Shown: positions 1-11,195 of the stretch, piece after piece
Layout of the letters: every line of letters starts with the position of its first letter
How positions within the stretch are numbered: position 1 is the first letter of the stretch
DNA from: Athripsodes cinereus
Taxonomy: Eukaryota > Arthropoda > Insecta > Trichoptera > Leptoceridae
Reading direction: 5' to 3'
DNA: 64,000 nucleotides
Assembly (NCBI GenBank): GCA_947579605.1
Contig: OX388305.1
Span: 38,143,542 to 38,207,541, forward strand
The notes under the pieces: generated by a model
What the model saw: only the letters and a program-made list of their open reading frames with translations
Told to the model about the DNA's origin: nothing
The model's database searches: none
Position numbers and translations under genes: made by a program

Positions 1-319
1 TTTCGTTGTCCAATATCGGCTAGATGCGCGTTTTCCAAATTATTACAAAATAATGCCAAACGAGCCATTTTTTAAAGATTTAAAAAAATTACTTCTCGAT
101 TTCAAAAAATTTGCTTTCTCCCTATCGTGTATGTAATGACAGTTAGACGATTTCAACACAATCCCACGAAATCGAGTAACTGTCAAAACGATGTCAAGAG
201 TACCATTTTGAAATTTTACGATTTTGGGATTGGGATCGACTGTCAAGAGTAACACTGCTGAGCTCTATTCAAGGCATTTATTTATTTTATTTTATTGTTG
301 ATGTTATGGCCATAGTTTC
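1..319. other. No gene; possible end of a MITE
   Basis: No coding region is supported. The stretch 180-255 ends in a segment (gtcaagagtaacactg) that resembles the terminal repeat of the small MITE at 61385-61574, so this may be one end of a related element whose other end is outside the window or lost. The rest is plain AT-rich sequence. Confidence 0.3.
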
Positions 320-1195
320 ATCTTTCATATAAATCAGATTACATTTTCCAGGAAAAAAAGTACAGTACCATTCACATATAAAATCAATGGGGAGCCAATA
401 GCTGAAAAATCAGACTGTAGAGACTTGGGTGTGCAACTGGACAGTAAGCTATTATTTGACAAACACATTGACACGATTACTTTAAAGGCTTACAAAATGT
501 TGGGATTCCTAATGAGAGTATGCAAACCATTCACTCAGGTGAAAACATTTAATGTATTATACAACACAATTGTTAGAAGTCAATTGGAACATGCGTCTGT
601 CATTTGGAATCCACAATATAACATTTACATTGACAGTTTAGAACGGATTCAACATATATTTTTGAAACATATGAACTACAAATTTGGCAACAACTACAAA
701 AATGAATTACAGACATTACATACAAGACGTAGAAATTCAGACCTTTTGTACCTTTACGATTTAATAAACTCAAATATTGACTGTACAGACCTTTTAGCAA
801 AAATTACTTTTAACATACCAAATAGACGAACGAGACACACCTCGACTTTCTTCTTAAGTAAAAAAAGTACTAACGCTGCTGAGAACTCGCCACTACATCG
901 ATGCGTTACCACATATAACAATTTGGAGAAGGTGAGGTCCGTGGACATATTCTGTATGTCCAGGAGCCTTTTTAGGAGCCACATTAGACAGGAATGAAAT
1001 ATTTGTTTGTTTTTTCTTTTCTTTTCTTTTTTTCTTTCTGTGTTTGTACTGTACTGGCAATAATAATAATAATAATGAATTCAAAGATGGGCTGGTCAAG
1101 TACAAGAAATATGTTTAATGGTAATTATGTTATATTTTGTAAAATTTTATTGTATGTTGCCCATTTTTTTAAATAAATAAATAAAAAAAAAATCA
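320..1195 (+). mobile_element. 5'-truncated LINE, reverse transcriptase C-terminus
   Basis: An open frame from about 338 to the stop at 995-997 encodes the region just after the RT catalytic core of a CR1/Jockey-type non-LTR retrotransposon. It reads ITFSRKK, then RDLGVQLDSKL, then the downstream thumb-like block with SQLEHASVIWNP. There is no ATG at the front; the frame runs in from a truncated 5' end. After the stop a short 3' UTR ends in a repeated taaa tail near 1170-1195, the usual 3' end of these elements. The catalytic RT motifs and the endonuclease are absent, so this is a dead-on-arrival copy. Clade assignment is inference. Confidence 0.8.
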
Positions 1196-1204
1196 TCATA
1201 TATA

Positions 1205-2245
1205 CGAGGGCGGTCTGATAAGTACTTAGCCTCTCCGCCCGATGGCATCACTATCACAAGAAAAATATACTATCGTGTAATACATTCTTGTACACGGCTA
1301 TTGCCAAAATTTCAGTCGAATTGAACTCATAGTTTTGTTTTGACTGCGTGTGGAAGCGGGCAGGTCCACAGATTTTAGAAAAATGGAAAAAGAGCAATAT
1401 CGGTCGGTGATTCGATTCTTGTTTTTGGAAGGGAAATCACGTAGAGAAATCAAAGAGCGCTTGAATGCTGTGTACGGTGCCTCTTCTCCTTCGATAGCGA
1501 TCCTCAAAAATTGGTTTATGAGTTTCAACGTGGTTGTACGTCGGTTTTTGACGAGCCACGCCTAAGTGGCCCGAAAACGGCTAATACGGAGGATAACGTG
1601 ACAAAAATCCATGATATCATATGGCAGACCACTGATTGAAGGTGCGTAAGATAGCTAAGATAATAGGCACCTCAAAAAACCACATAGGCTATATCATTCA
1701 TGAAATTTTGGGCATGAGAAAGCTATCGCCGCAATGGGTGCCGCGTTTTCTCACTCCGGACAACAAGCGCAACCGTGAGACCACTTCAGAGCAGTGTTTG
1801 ACGCTGTTTAAGACCAATCCGATGGAGTTTCTGCGTCTTTTCGTAACCTTCTACAAAACTTGGATCCACTGGTACCCACCAGAGACCAAGGAACATTCAA
1901 AACAGTGGACTTCACCCGTGAATGTACTCCGAAGATGGCAAATACTGTCTTATCAGCCGAAAAGGTGATGGCCACTGTTTTCTGGGATTCACAAGGTGCG
2001 ATCTACATCCACTACCTGGAAAATGATAAAACGATCACAGGGCTCTACTATGCCGAATAATTGGGCCGATTCGGCGCCAAATCACAGAAAAAACGGCCCC
2101 ATTCGACAAAATAAAGTGTTCTTCCACCATGACAATGCACTGGCTCACACCCCCGCCGTTGCCACGGCCAAATTGTTCGAATTGGGTTACGAACTGCTGG
2201 TCCATCCACCGCATTCTCCAGATTTGGTCATTTATTATTTGGGTA
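1205..2245 (+). mobile_element. Broken mariner transposon (Tc1/mariner)
   Basis: The element starts with a mariner-type end (cgagggcggtctgataagt) after a TA at 1203-1204. A transposase follows in pieces across frames: an N-terminal HTH-like part from the ATG at 1383 (EKEQYRSVIRFLFLEGKS), a piece at 1636-1860 (VRKIAKIIGTSKNHIGYI), WIHWYPPETKEHSKQWTS near 1860-1910, VLSAEKVMATVFWDS near 1945-1990, and FFHHDNALAH then HPPHSPDL near 2120-2230. The second catalytic Asp is seen in HHDN. At least three frameshifts or small deletions separate the pieces, and the sequence stops in the SPDL region, so the 3' end and its terminal repeat are lost. It differs from the mariner at 9264-10973. Confidence 0.85.
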
Positions 2246-2960
2246 TAATAATAATAGGTATAATCTGTATTCTCCATAAACGGAGGTCCTCAGACTTCTG
2301 AGTTATCCGGGTGGACGGTGGGTCTCCTTCAATCTCTTCTGAAAGTTGCATAAATGGATGAAATATTACCTGAAGAAGTGACCTGTACGTCAGATACCTT
2401 GCTTCAGCTGTTTTCTGCAGGATCTAACGCAGTGTGATTATCTGATAAATACATGATCTTCAACGTTGGAAGCCTCCTAGTTCAAGATTTTTTCCATCAA
2501 TGGTTCCAATGTTCTGAATAAAATGGATGAGAGCACCTTATATGATGTGTTTAAGATGCTCTATAATTACCACCGAGTAGTTGATCCCCTTTCTTATGGA
2601 GGGGGCATATATTTCCTTCATTCCACTCTGTGGGCATTATCTGTATTCTCCACATCCCCTATAACAGTTTTGCATACATGGATGAAATATATTCTGAAGA
2701 AATGATCTGCACATCAGATACCTTACATTTGTTAAGAGCTACAGTACAAACACTTATATGGAACAATGTTTTTCAATTTTTTTTGGCACGGAGAGGGCAG
2801 CTTGCATGTTTATTGCATTTGGTTGGTCAGCTGGCTACCCCACTTGTGGAATATGCCGTGATGGGATAGCAGTATCGTCAATAAAATTACTTTATAGTAT
2901 GTACTTCATCGATTTTCATACAAATTTGAAGGGGGGGGCTAAAAAAATTGGACCATAAAA
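2246..2960. repeat. Diverged direct duplication of non-coding sequence
   Basis: Two segments match each other in order: about 2258-2403 (ataatctgtattctcc, then gatgaaatattacctgaaga, then cagataccttgct) and about 2637-2730 (atctgtattctcc, then gatgaaatatattctgaaga, then cagataccttaca). The offset is roughly 325-370 bases and the divergence moderate. The block ends in one copy of the dispersed short repeat with gctaccccacttgtgg near 2830-2865. No protein is supported. Confidence 0.5.
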
Positions 2961-3539
2961 TGATCCGGCAAGATCCATATTATTATTCTCTGAGCTATTC
3001 TCCACCAAACTGCATTCATGGAACTCGGTGCTCACATTTTGCATACTCACTTCCCTCTAGAGCTTGGTCTAACAGTAAATAATTAGATTAAAAGTTGATA
3101 TGGGGGGGTGAGATAGATGGTGAAAGAATGGGTTTTTGATAGATAATATATAAAATAGTTACCAAAAATGCCAGCGGCTGAGACTCTACTGGGCTACTTA
3201 CAGCACTCCAGGAGTTAAAACAATAAAAAAAAATGGTCTCAATTAAATATATAGTGAGGCTATATAAGAGACGACAAGTTATAGGTATACAGATAGGCGA
3301 ATGTGTAAAAAACAAATGTAAATTTTAGAAAAACATTTAATTGATAATAAAAAAAAATCTTACCACTATTACAAACACATTAGTTTAACCAGCAACACAA
3401 TACTACGCCTTACTCACTACCCCGTATTGTCTGTGCACACGTAATTATCCCAATATAAAAAAAAACACACTTGATTATTATTTCAATAAAAACGAAAACG
3501 TAGCACTTTTAAAATAATTAAATTTCACTTTGCGATGAT
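2961..3539. other. No feature seen
   Basis: AT-rich sequence with no supported coding region and no repeat structure that I could recognise. Confidence 0.5.
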
Positions 3540-4090
3540 TGTAATGGATCCCACGATGAGGGCGCCTCTGGCATGAAAATGCCTAGAGGCAAACAAGTTG
3601 AAGAAGGCACCCCTTGGCGCAGTGCTGGGAGGGCGAAGTCCCACGTCCGAGGCTCCTGGAGGCAATTACCAGCCTACACAGGTGCAGAGTTAGCTCGTCA
3701 TGACTTCAGGAGGAGAATATCTCGACTCAACTGAAGTCCAGTGGCCAGAGACAGACTTGTCTCTCTGAAGGTTAGATGATGAGTGATGGCAGGAGCGATC
3801 CTTCTACCAAGGACAACTGACTGCTCACTACGACTCGCTGATGATAACTGTTCACCACTGATGACTGATGGAGACTAACTGATCTTTCAAGGACATTTCT
3901 CCGCTGTTCCTTGAGTGGTGTAGAGAGGGGTTGGTCCTACCCCTTCGATGACGTGATACATCCACGTGCAGCGGCGTGATTGGTTGATTGCAGTAGCAAT
4001 ACACGCCTACTGCAAGTTCCATTGTATTGCGGGTACAACTGCACCCTTGTCTGCATTCCAGGAATTATGTACATGATGAAATAAATATTT
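3540..4090. other. GC-richer block, possible LTR-type repeat
   Basis: This block is clearly less AT-rich than its surroundings and has no long open frame. It ends near an AATAAA-like motif (4078-4083). Just beyond, three spaced copies of a motif like agcgtc...gca occur at about 4110, 4168 and 4231. The composition and sharp edges suggest an inserted element such as an LTR or UTR fragment, but no partner copy is in the window. The assignment is a guess. Confidence 0.25.
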
Positions 4091-5014
4091 ACAAATAAGT
4101 TTGATATTGTTAAGCGTCCAATGCGCTGATTTATAATTATTAATTAATTCACATATGAATATTTAAAGCGTCTCTTGCACTGATATTAAATATAAAACAT
4201 TTCTTGTGTCCATTATCACCATTATTATTATAGCGTCTTTTCGCACAGCACAAATAACACACATCTTATTCTATTACATAGCACAATACAACCCTTTAGG
4301 TAGATAATTAAATACTCAAACTACGTATGTTACAATAAAATTAAAATTCATACCTAAAGAGTCGTTTACATAATTCAAAATATATCATCGATATCAAAAC
4401 TCAATAGATCGAAGCGTAGGTATAAAAAATCCAACCAAGCAGATACTAAATAATAATGCGCAGACATTCTGGAATATTCATTAAATAATTTAAAAAAAAA
4501 CAATTAGCGAAGTACATAATGAATGCGGCTCTTAATCCTTTGTCGAATTTTATTATTTTATTACCCCTGTTGCTATGTAGGTACAAATTTAAATAAACAA
4601 TGATAATATTTTGAATACAGGTAGGTACAAAGATTAGCAAACAATATTAAGAACAATATTAACGCAGGTACCTTTTAAGTGCAGGCAATATTTTTAATTT
4701 TGGGTTATTCTAAATTCTTATGAACTGCATTGTTTATTTCGGTATTTCAGTACCACTTTCTAAATACCAATTATTATTTTTAATGGTAACTTTTCGGCAC
4801 AATACCTATTATACCGGGCACATCAAAGTTTTTAAATTCAGTTCAGTGATACGCTACTGATTAGTAATTTTGTGTGTAGTACGCAAAATTAAAAGTTTGG
4901 GAACCACTGCTATAAAGTAATGGGTTTTCATACTTTTAAAGCAATTTTATAATAAATATTGTTTATCTGTCAATCATAATATCTAGCTGTGAGTTGTGAA
5001 TATGTTTTTCTAAT
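4091..5014. other. No feature seen
   Basis: AT-rich non-coding sequence. Apart from the three short agcgtc-type motifs at the left edge, nothing could be supported. Confidence 0.45.
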
Positions 5015-5625
5015 AAATAAAATTCTCGTGTCACGGTGTTTGTTATCATACTCTTCCGAAATGGCTGGACCGATTTTGATTTATTTATTTATTAATCAGA
5101 GACACAAACAGAAAGTTGACTAAATACACACAAAAAAAATAAAAACAACATACATTGATTCGGCCAGGCCAACCCCCCAATTAAGTGTGTCTACAGCATA
5201 CACATATTAATGTAAACAAAAGAATGATAGAAAATAAAATAAAAAAAAAACAATCAAACAAAAGCAGATCACAATCACCGCAGGCCCAGTACAAACTGAA
5301 CCTGCACCAAACAAGCACCGATCAAAAAAACAAAAAATGTCAATCTACAAAGATACCAAAGATGAAATTTTGTATGCTTATCGAGTAGGTTTGATAATCG
5401 ACCAACATCTATTTTTCATACTCCTAAATGTTGAGGGTGTTCCACCACGATTTTTTATTTTATAGATAATTTTCTTTTTATTTTTTTTGTGGTGAGGCAT
5501 TAAAAAATACATATAGCCCTAAATTTTAACTCTTCTACCACCAACCCCTATTTTTTTAATAGTGATATTAGTGATCTTGAAATAATGTATATGGCAAAAC
5601 AACGTTTGCCGGGTCAGCTAGTAAA
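5015..5625 (+). mobile_element. Helitron-like non-autonomous repeat with internal insertion
   Basis: The left side reads ttctcgtgtcacggtgtttg (from about 5024) and the right side ends gccgggtcagctagta near 5608-5624, a pair of ends that I associate with a very common lepidopteran repeat. The CTAG-type 3' end fits a Helitron but also other elements. The middle (about 5076-5370) looks foreign and contains A-rich low-complexity sequence. A matching 3' end in the opposite orientation sits at about 50101-50135. There is no coding capacity. Confidence 0.45.
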
Positions 5626-5984
5626 AATATAAAAATATAAAATTCTGTATAATTATGAGTTTTACTGAGATTTTATTAAAATGACCCAACTCAGTTAGAC
5701 GAAAACATTACGTGTCTAAATCTGGATTATTCAAATAAAATCTCGAACTCAAATAGTGTATTTTTAATTTTTATTTAGAAATTATTTTTTTGTGAAGGCA
5801 CTTTATAATAAATCCCATGTATTTTTTAAATTATTCCAATCGCTATCATTTTACGCTTCAACAAAGTAAAAGAGACTCAGGATGATTGTAAATCTGTTTT
5901 ATTTATACTTTCTCATCATCATCACCATCACACCGCTTCTATTGTATGAACATTTAATAATTGTAAATGTAATAGTGTTGTTTA
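5626..5984. other. Downstream flank of the DUF1091-like gene
   Basis: AT-rich sequence. It would hold the 3' UTR of the minus-strand gene that ends at 5985, but no convincing poly(A) signal could be picked out among the many AT tracts. Confidence 0.4.
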
Positions 5985-8561
5985 TTACTTTCCATTATTT
6001 TTCTTCCTTTTTATTTTAGGAATTACTTTCCTTACTTCTAGGTAAATCTCATATGTTAATATCGGTATCTTCTTTTTGGTTGTGTATATTTTGAATAGCA
6101 TCATCCACTTGGACTCGGGAAAGAATTTGGGAATGAGACTTTCATCAGCTTCAAAGTTTTCAAGTAAAAAATTGCCTTTCTAAAATAATCAATAACAAAT
6201 ACTTTATTATATTATACCCTCACGCAATGTCTCAAATAAGGTAGGCAGAGAGAACGGAACGTCTAATAGATCTATCTTTACACACTTCCTTCGTTTCCTC
6301 AACATTCACTTCACCTCTTGATGATTATTATTTTATTACAAAATTGCCTTTCTGAAATAATCAATAACAAATAAATTATCAATAATCTCCCACTCTTTTT
6401 CATTATTTTTGAGATTCCTGTAAAGGTAGGTGAGCTGAAAAAGAATATATATAAGTACGTAAATGTAAACACTAATATACAATTAAATATGAAAAGCATA
6501 AAATCATCACAATACAATAATACACTAGTTATAGCAACCAGGGATGTTGCGAATATTCGCATCCGCATCCGCAAATGCGGAGCTTCCGCATGTATTTGGA
6601 CATCTGCATCCGCATCCGCAATAATCGATGCGGATTCACGCGGATGCGGATGTAAGACAATTTGCGACAAGAAAGAAATGGGGCGGGGCTGGCGAATGGC
6701 GCGTGCCGTTCGCACTTGACATTAACCAATGGGAACGAAAAAATTGGTGAGAAGATCCGACACGTTTTTATTTTTGCCGGTTTTATTTTTTTTTTTTTAT
6801 TTTTTTTTGCCGGTTTTTGCAAATAACAAAAAAAAATATTTTGCCAAAAAACCATAATATTATTGTAGCAACAATTTCGTCACATATTTGACAGTGGGGC
6901 CTACCAACTAAGATAGTTCCTACTTTTTTCTATAACATCTTAAACATCCGCATCCGCATTCACATCCGCGGATGTGTAAAAATCGACATCCGCAACATCC
7001 CTGATAGCAACTAATCACATCACAGTGACGTATAACGTGTCCAAATGTCACACAAAGGAGTTGGATTCTATAATGAACAGTAATTTGTAGCTCATAACGG
7101 CAATAATCAGAGTGCACATTAGTGATGTAACGAATGTGTGATTTTTTATCATTGCGAATATTTGTTGCCGACATTTGCGAATGCGAATATTGACTTGCTT
7201 AAATTTCTACAATTTATTGGTCAAACAATAAATTTTCAACCCCCCCGTCGCCGAATTTTCAAAATGGTATAGGAATTTAAAATATTTAAAAACTCCTCAG
7301 TTTTCTCAAAGAATATTTTCTTGTAGTACCTTTTTCTATAATATATCGGGTAAGTATCCAGTACTTTTACCGAATAACCGATACTTTAATACTAAAATAA
7401 TATTCGCAAAACATTCGCATATTTTTTTGCTAATACGAATACTTTGAAATATGCAAATATTCGCGAATGCAAATACGAATATTCGTTACATCACTAGTGC
7501 ACATACATTCCTCTGTGGCGAAATGGTTAAGAGTTGAAAAACATAAGAGATATACTTGGAATTGGTGATTGTTGCCATGGTATAAAGCACTTAAGCCAGT
7601 CTAAGCCAATTCTTAAGCGTCAGAACACATAATACTGTAAGTACTAACTTGCAAGTGATGCTTATCTTGCAATTGAATCATATCGTAATGTATGTATGTA
7701 TCATACGAGTGTGAGTTTAAGAGAATATTTTTCTTACCAGGGGACAGCTTTCTAGTTTCATTGCTTTATTGATCATTATCAAAAGGAAGTTGGTGCTGTT
7801 TAATAAATCACAAATGCCTTCCTTGAAGTTCAATAAACTCTGCTTATATTGCTGATTGATCAGCTGATGTCCAATCATCTGTGCCTGATAACAATCATAT
7901 AAATGATCTAAAAGGGGCATTATTAAAAGGAGAAAAAGAAAAAAATATATTTTAAGGTTTTCTTCACACATAGAGATCACATTATATGTGAATTATGATT
8001 CTTCAATCAATGAATTGTCTAATTAATTAAATAATTCTCCAATGCACATTTAAGCTTCTGGCTACCCCACCTGTGTAAGATGCTGTGATGGTATAGATAG
8101 AATGCTTTGAGGCTGAAATCATGAGAATACTACAAAAAAGGAATTTAATATTTTTTTTTCATCAGTTAGGTTGAATGTTACAGCCATGCCATGCCAATGC
8201 CATGGTATTTTATTTTCACAAATATTTATAGGAAATAAAATTAATCAACTTTACTATTGCTTTACAAGTAAAAAAAGTTTTTGCTGTAAATTAATTACTA
8301 TTTTTGAAATCAATATACCTTTCTTATTTTTTTAGTCTGAAGGTAACACTAATTTCCCGTTACGCAGTTAAGTTAAATTTTATGATGTTGTGTACTCACT
8401 GTGACATTGTTGTACCAGGGCTTGCTTACTGTTACGTTGAGGGTTATCTTTGGGCCAGAGCCCCTGGTCCTTGATAATTTATCCTCATGTACAACCACGT
8501 ACTCAGGGTCTATATACTTGATTTCATCCCTCTCCATGTGTAGTTCTAAGTGCTGCGGCTG
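5985..8561 (-). CDS. DUF1091/DM8-like secreted protein gene (partial, 3 exons)
   Basis: Three minus-strand exons join in phase 0: 8561-8400 (54 codons), 7878-7738 (47) and 6179-5985 (64 plus stop). Splice sites are ttag/gtgag, gcacag/gtaag and ttttag. The product reads IDPEYVVVHEDK, LNVTVSKPWYNNVT, then MIGHQLINQQYKQSLLNFKE, GICDLLNSTN, ESCPL, then IPKFFPESKWMM and a basic tail. The spaced Cys residues (CDLL and SCP) followed by an aromatic block and IPxFFP are the layout of the insect DUF1091/DM8 family, which is distantly related to ML/MD-2 lipid-binding domains. No signal-peptide exon was found, so the N-terminus is missing; it should lie above 8561. The last exon has exactly the length of its paralogue at 55704-55898. 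Function is unknown; a secreted lipid or pheromone-related binder is inference only. Confidence 0.65.
6216..6320 (-). mobile_element. 3' end of an RTE-like LINE
   Basis: Inside the last intron of the DUF1091-like gene. It shares ggtaggcagagagaacggaa and the following cttccttcgtttcctc block with the better preserved copy at 15160-15520, in the same orientation. Only the extreme 3' end is present. Confidence 0.6.
6531..7011. mobile_element. hAT-type MITE with 8-bp target duplication
   Basis: The element spans 6539-7003, starts cagggatgttgcg and ends cgcaacatccctg. It is flanked by a perfect 8-bp duplication atagcaac (6531-6538 and 7004-7011). Near both ends lie arrays of the motif catccgcatccgc and its reverse. 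The 8-bp duplication and CAG...CTG ends are typical of hAT elements. It is non-coding; the overlapping open frames are accidental. It sits in an intron of the DUF1091-like gene. Confidence 0.9.
7112..7504. mobile_element. hAT-type MITE with 8-bp target duplication
   Basis: The element spans 7120-7496, with ends tagtgatgtaacgaat and attcgttacatcacta and a perfect duplication gtgcacat on both sides (7112-7119, 7497-7504). It holds many copies of gcgaatattcgc-like motifs and a run of C near 7240. The same family recurs at 47864-49170 in opposite orientation. Confidence 0.9.
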
Positions 8562-8570
8562 CTAAGAAGG

Positions 8571-9263
8571 GTTAACATTTTTTAATATTTAAGTGTATAC
8601 ATTTTTTGATGTTTGAAGACTGTATAATGTTGTAAACTTGTCATGTATTGTAAAAGGCAAATGCCTGTTATTGTCCAAAATAAATAAATAAATAAACATA
8701 TCTGTTTGCACTAATTTTGAAATTCTATAGGCAATTACATTTTCATTGAAGATTGGTTGCTTTGATCCTGTGATTCGAGGTGTTTATTTATTTATTAACT
8801 TCCTTTGCAACAAACAGTCATCACAGATAATAACGACAAAGCTTGCATGTTTCTTACATGCAGCTGGTCTGCTTGCTACCCCACTTGTGGGATATGCAGT
8901 GATGGTATAGTAGTAGTAGTAGTAGTAGATATTAAATAAAACATAGACCAAAAAAGTTCACCTATATTACCCAAATATAAATCGGAGCATTTAAAATATT
9001 ACAAATGACACAACAATGAATTAAACCAACTTAGAGCATACTACAGACACATAAAGAGTAATGAATAATGAATAGTGTTTGGTATCTTCTTCCATTTGAT
9101 TTTGCTCAATGTTACATTGTGTAAATATTTTCATAATGTATAGAAGATCGACATTGAAATGATGTGTAACATGTGATCAGATATGTGTTATATAATAATG
9201 ATAATAAAAAAACTTTATTGACAGAACATAATAAAAAAAATCTACAAACAAGTACAAGTAATA
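8571..9263. other. LINE tail and dispersed short repeat, no gene
   Basis: About 8650-8695 (aaaggcaaatgcctgttatt followed by a taaa repeat) looks like the 3' tail of a + strand LINE. At 8850-8932 is the best copy of a dispersed repeat: cttgcatgtttcttacatgc, a ccacttgtgg hairpin, atatgcagtgatggtatag and a tag microsatellite. The signal-peptide exon of the upstream DUF1091-like gene could be here or further out, but I could not find it. Confidence 0.45.
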
Positions 9264-9328
9264 CGAGGGTTGCCTTTTATATTTCGGGATTAGAGAACAA
9301 AAACAAATATTAGTCATCGAAAATCACT

Positions 9329-10799
9329 TTAGTGTTTTTTAAAATACTCCCTATGAAGATCTATACACTTTTGCATGCGTTTGAACCAATTGTCGAAGCA
9401 CTTTTTCCACTCTGATTGAGGTATCTCCAAAACATGCATTCTGAATGCAGCAACCGCTTCTTCAGGTGTCGAAAAACGTTGACCTCTCAGTTTGTTTTTT
9501 ACGTGCGGGAATAAAAAGAAGTCATTTGGTGAAAAGTCAGGACTATATGGCGGATGACTCATCAAATCGATGTTTTGGGTACTCAAAAATGCAGTTGTTT
9601 GAGCCGATGTGTGAGAGCTCGCATTGTCGTGGTGTAGAGTGATCCGTCTTCGGCGGTTGGTTTTCCTGATTTCTTGGTGGACAACTGGCAAACAAATTGT
9701 TGTGTACCACTCAGAATTGACTATTCTGCGTTGTTCTAGTGGTACGGTTGCGTCATGTCCAGTTTTTCCGAAAAAACATGCGACCATTTGCTTGGAAGTG
9801 CTTCGTGCGCGAACAACTTTTGTTGGATTTGGCTCATCTTGAAACACCCATACAGTCGACTGCTGTTTACTTTCGGGCTCATACGCGTAAATCCACGATT
9901 CATCACCTGTCACGATATCATAGACGTGTTTTGAAGCACCGCGATCGTATTTTTCAAGCATTTCTTTCGACCAATCGATACGAGCCTTTTTTTGAGCGAT
10001 TGACAAATTGTGTGGGATCCAACGCGAACAAATTTTTTTGACAGTTAAATGTTCATGCAATATTGAGTGTATGCTGGTTCCACTAATGCCTAAGGTTGTC
10101 TCTATCTCACGATAGGTCACGTGACGATCTTGCAATATCAGTTCGCGCACAGCATCAATGTTTTTCGGAACAACAACTGATTTTGGACGACCTTCACGAA
10201 ATTCGTCTTGGAATGAACTCCGACCACGATTGAATTCTTTATTCTTATCCATCATGCGTAGGCTCGAATTTGAGCACTTGCACTCGTCAGTTAAGCATTA
10301 CAGTAATATTACATTAAAAGAGAATAAAAACAGACAAATAATAATACAATAACGGGCACCTAACACCCAGAGAAATATCAATGGCAAAATCAGAGTGTAA
10401 AGAGCTCTGATTTGCATCTCGTCAGAAACTGTAAGTAGTCAATTTTAAGCAGACAAGTTGTGAGAATAAAATCGAATGCTGAAAGGAGTGTATAGAGCTC
10501 AGATCAGCACTCGCGTCCATTGATTATCAACCACTCATACTGGCAGTACCACCCGTTATGATCAACCAGAGGAAGCTTACATTCTGTAAAGACAATCAGA
10601 AAAACCACAAATCAAAGCACATGTAAACAATTTAATTCACCATATTAATGAATTCACCATACCATCGATAAACACGGGTCCTTGATGGAGCTTCATCGCC
10701 AAAAGTTGAATTAAGTTCATTCATGCACTGCTGCTGAGTTAATCCATGTCGAAAGTTGTAAAAAATAATCGCACGAAAAAGTTCACGATTTAATTCCAT
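9329..10799 (-). pseudogene. mariner DD34D transposase, interrupted
   Basis: The N-terminal 50 codons lie at 10799-10650 (MELNRELFRAIIFYNFRHG ... RVYRWYGEF) and carry the first helix-turn-helix. The remainder (about 300 codons) is open from 10237 to 9329. It starts NRGRSSFQDEFREGRPKS and holds the second HTH, then catalytic Asp in GDESW, Asp in HHDNASSH and Asp in SPDFSPNDFF, with 34 residues between the last two, giving the mariner DD34D signature. It ends near KCIDLHREYFKKH. Joined, the protein would be about 350 residues, the normal length. The two parts are separated by 10238-10649 and the net insertion is not a multiple of three, so the copy cannot make full transposase unless the insert is spliced. 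Confidence 0.92.
10238..10649. mobile_element. Insertion within mariner transposase
   Basis: 412 bases lie between two copies of gaattc (10232-10237 and 10650-10655) at the exact point where the transposase reading breaks (YGEF / NRGRSS). A 6-bp direct repeat fits a target duplication. The insert has no recognisable protein and no clear terminal repeats. An intron is less likely because the junctions lack GT and AG on the coding strand at those positions. Confidence 0.55.
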
Positions 10800-11195
10800 T
10801 CTTGGGGGCAGATGAATCTTTTAATTTACTGTAAACAACACAAATACCACTTGTATGTCAAAACGTTCTGAGTACGTATAACCTCAAAAACTTCTAACTT
10901 TACGATAGAGCTGTCAGTTGACAGATTGCAACACCAGGGTTGCCAAATCCCGAAATATAAAAGGCAACCCTCGTAGTTGCATTACAAAATAAATTGAATT
11001 TTGGTACAATTTTCTAGAATACTACTACTATACCAACATGGCATATCCCACAAGCAAGGTAGCCAGCAAATTAACTGCAAGTAATAAACATACAGATTGT
11101 ACTCTTCGTGCCATTTATAACATTTTGGATGGGTGGCATACCTTATCGCTGAAAAGTTGTTGTAAATTGTCTTATTTATGAAGTTTATAATCACC

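Larger units (their letters stand above)
9264..10973 (-). mobile_element. mariner transposon with intact ends
   Basis: The terminal inverted repeats match for at least 27 bases (cgagggttgccttttatatt...), and the element is flanked by TA at 9262-9263 and 10974-10975. The near-perfect ends show a fairly young copy. The length of 1710 bp exceeds the usual 1.3 kb because a 412-bp stretch lies inside the transposase gene. Confidence 0.92.

Noticed and set aside
6311..6855. Open frames of 76-134 codons on both strands
   Set aside because: They run through the hAT MITE and its catccgcatccgc repeats; no start context, no conservation.
7717..7980. Single 87-codon minus-strand gene with a hydrophobic leader
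   Set aside because: The leader-like FFLFLLLIMPLL lies before the splice acceptor (gcacag) and is not shared by the paralogue at 60237; only 7738-7878 is supported as an exon.
9445..10041. Three + strand open frames of 65-100 codons
   Set aside because: Antisense shadows of the mariner transposase, with no family resemblance.
10238..10649. Spliceosomal intron in the mariner transposase
   Set aside because: No GT or AG at the breakpoints on the coding strand, and the borders are a 6-bp direct repeat.
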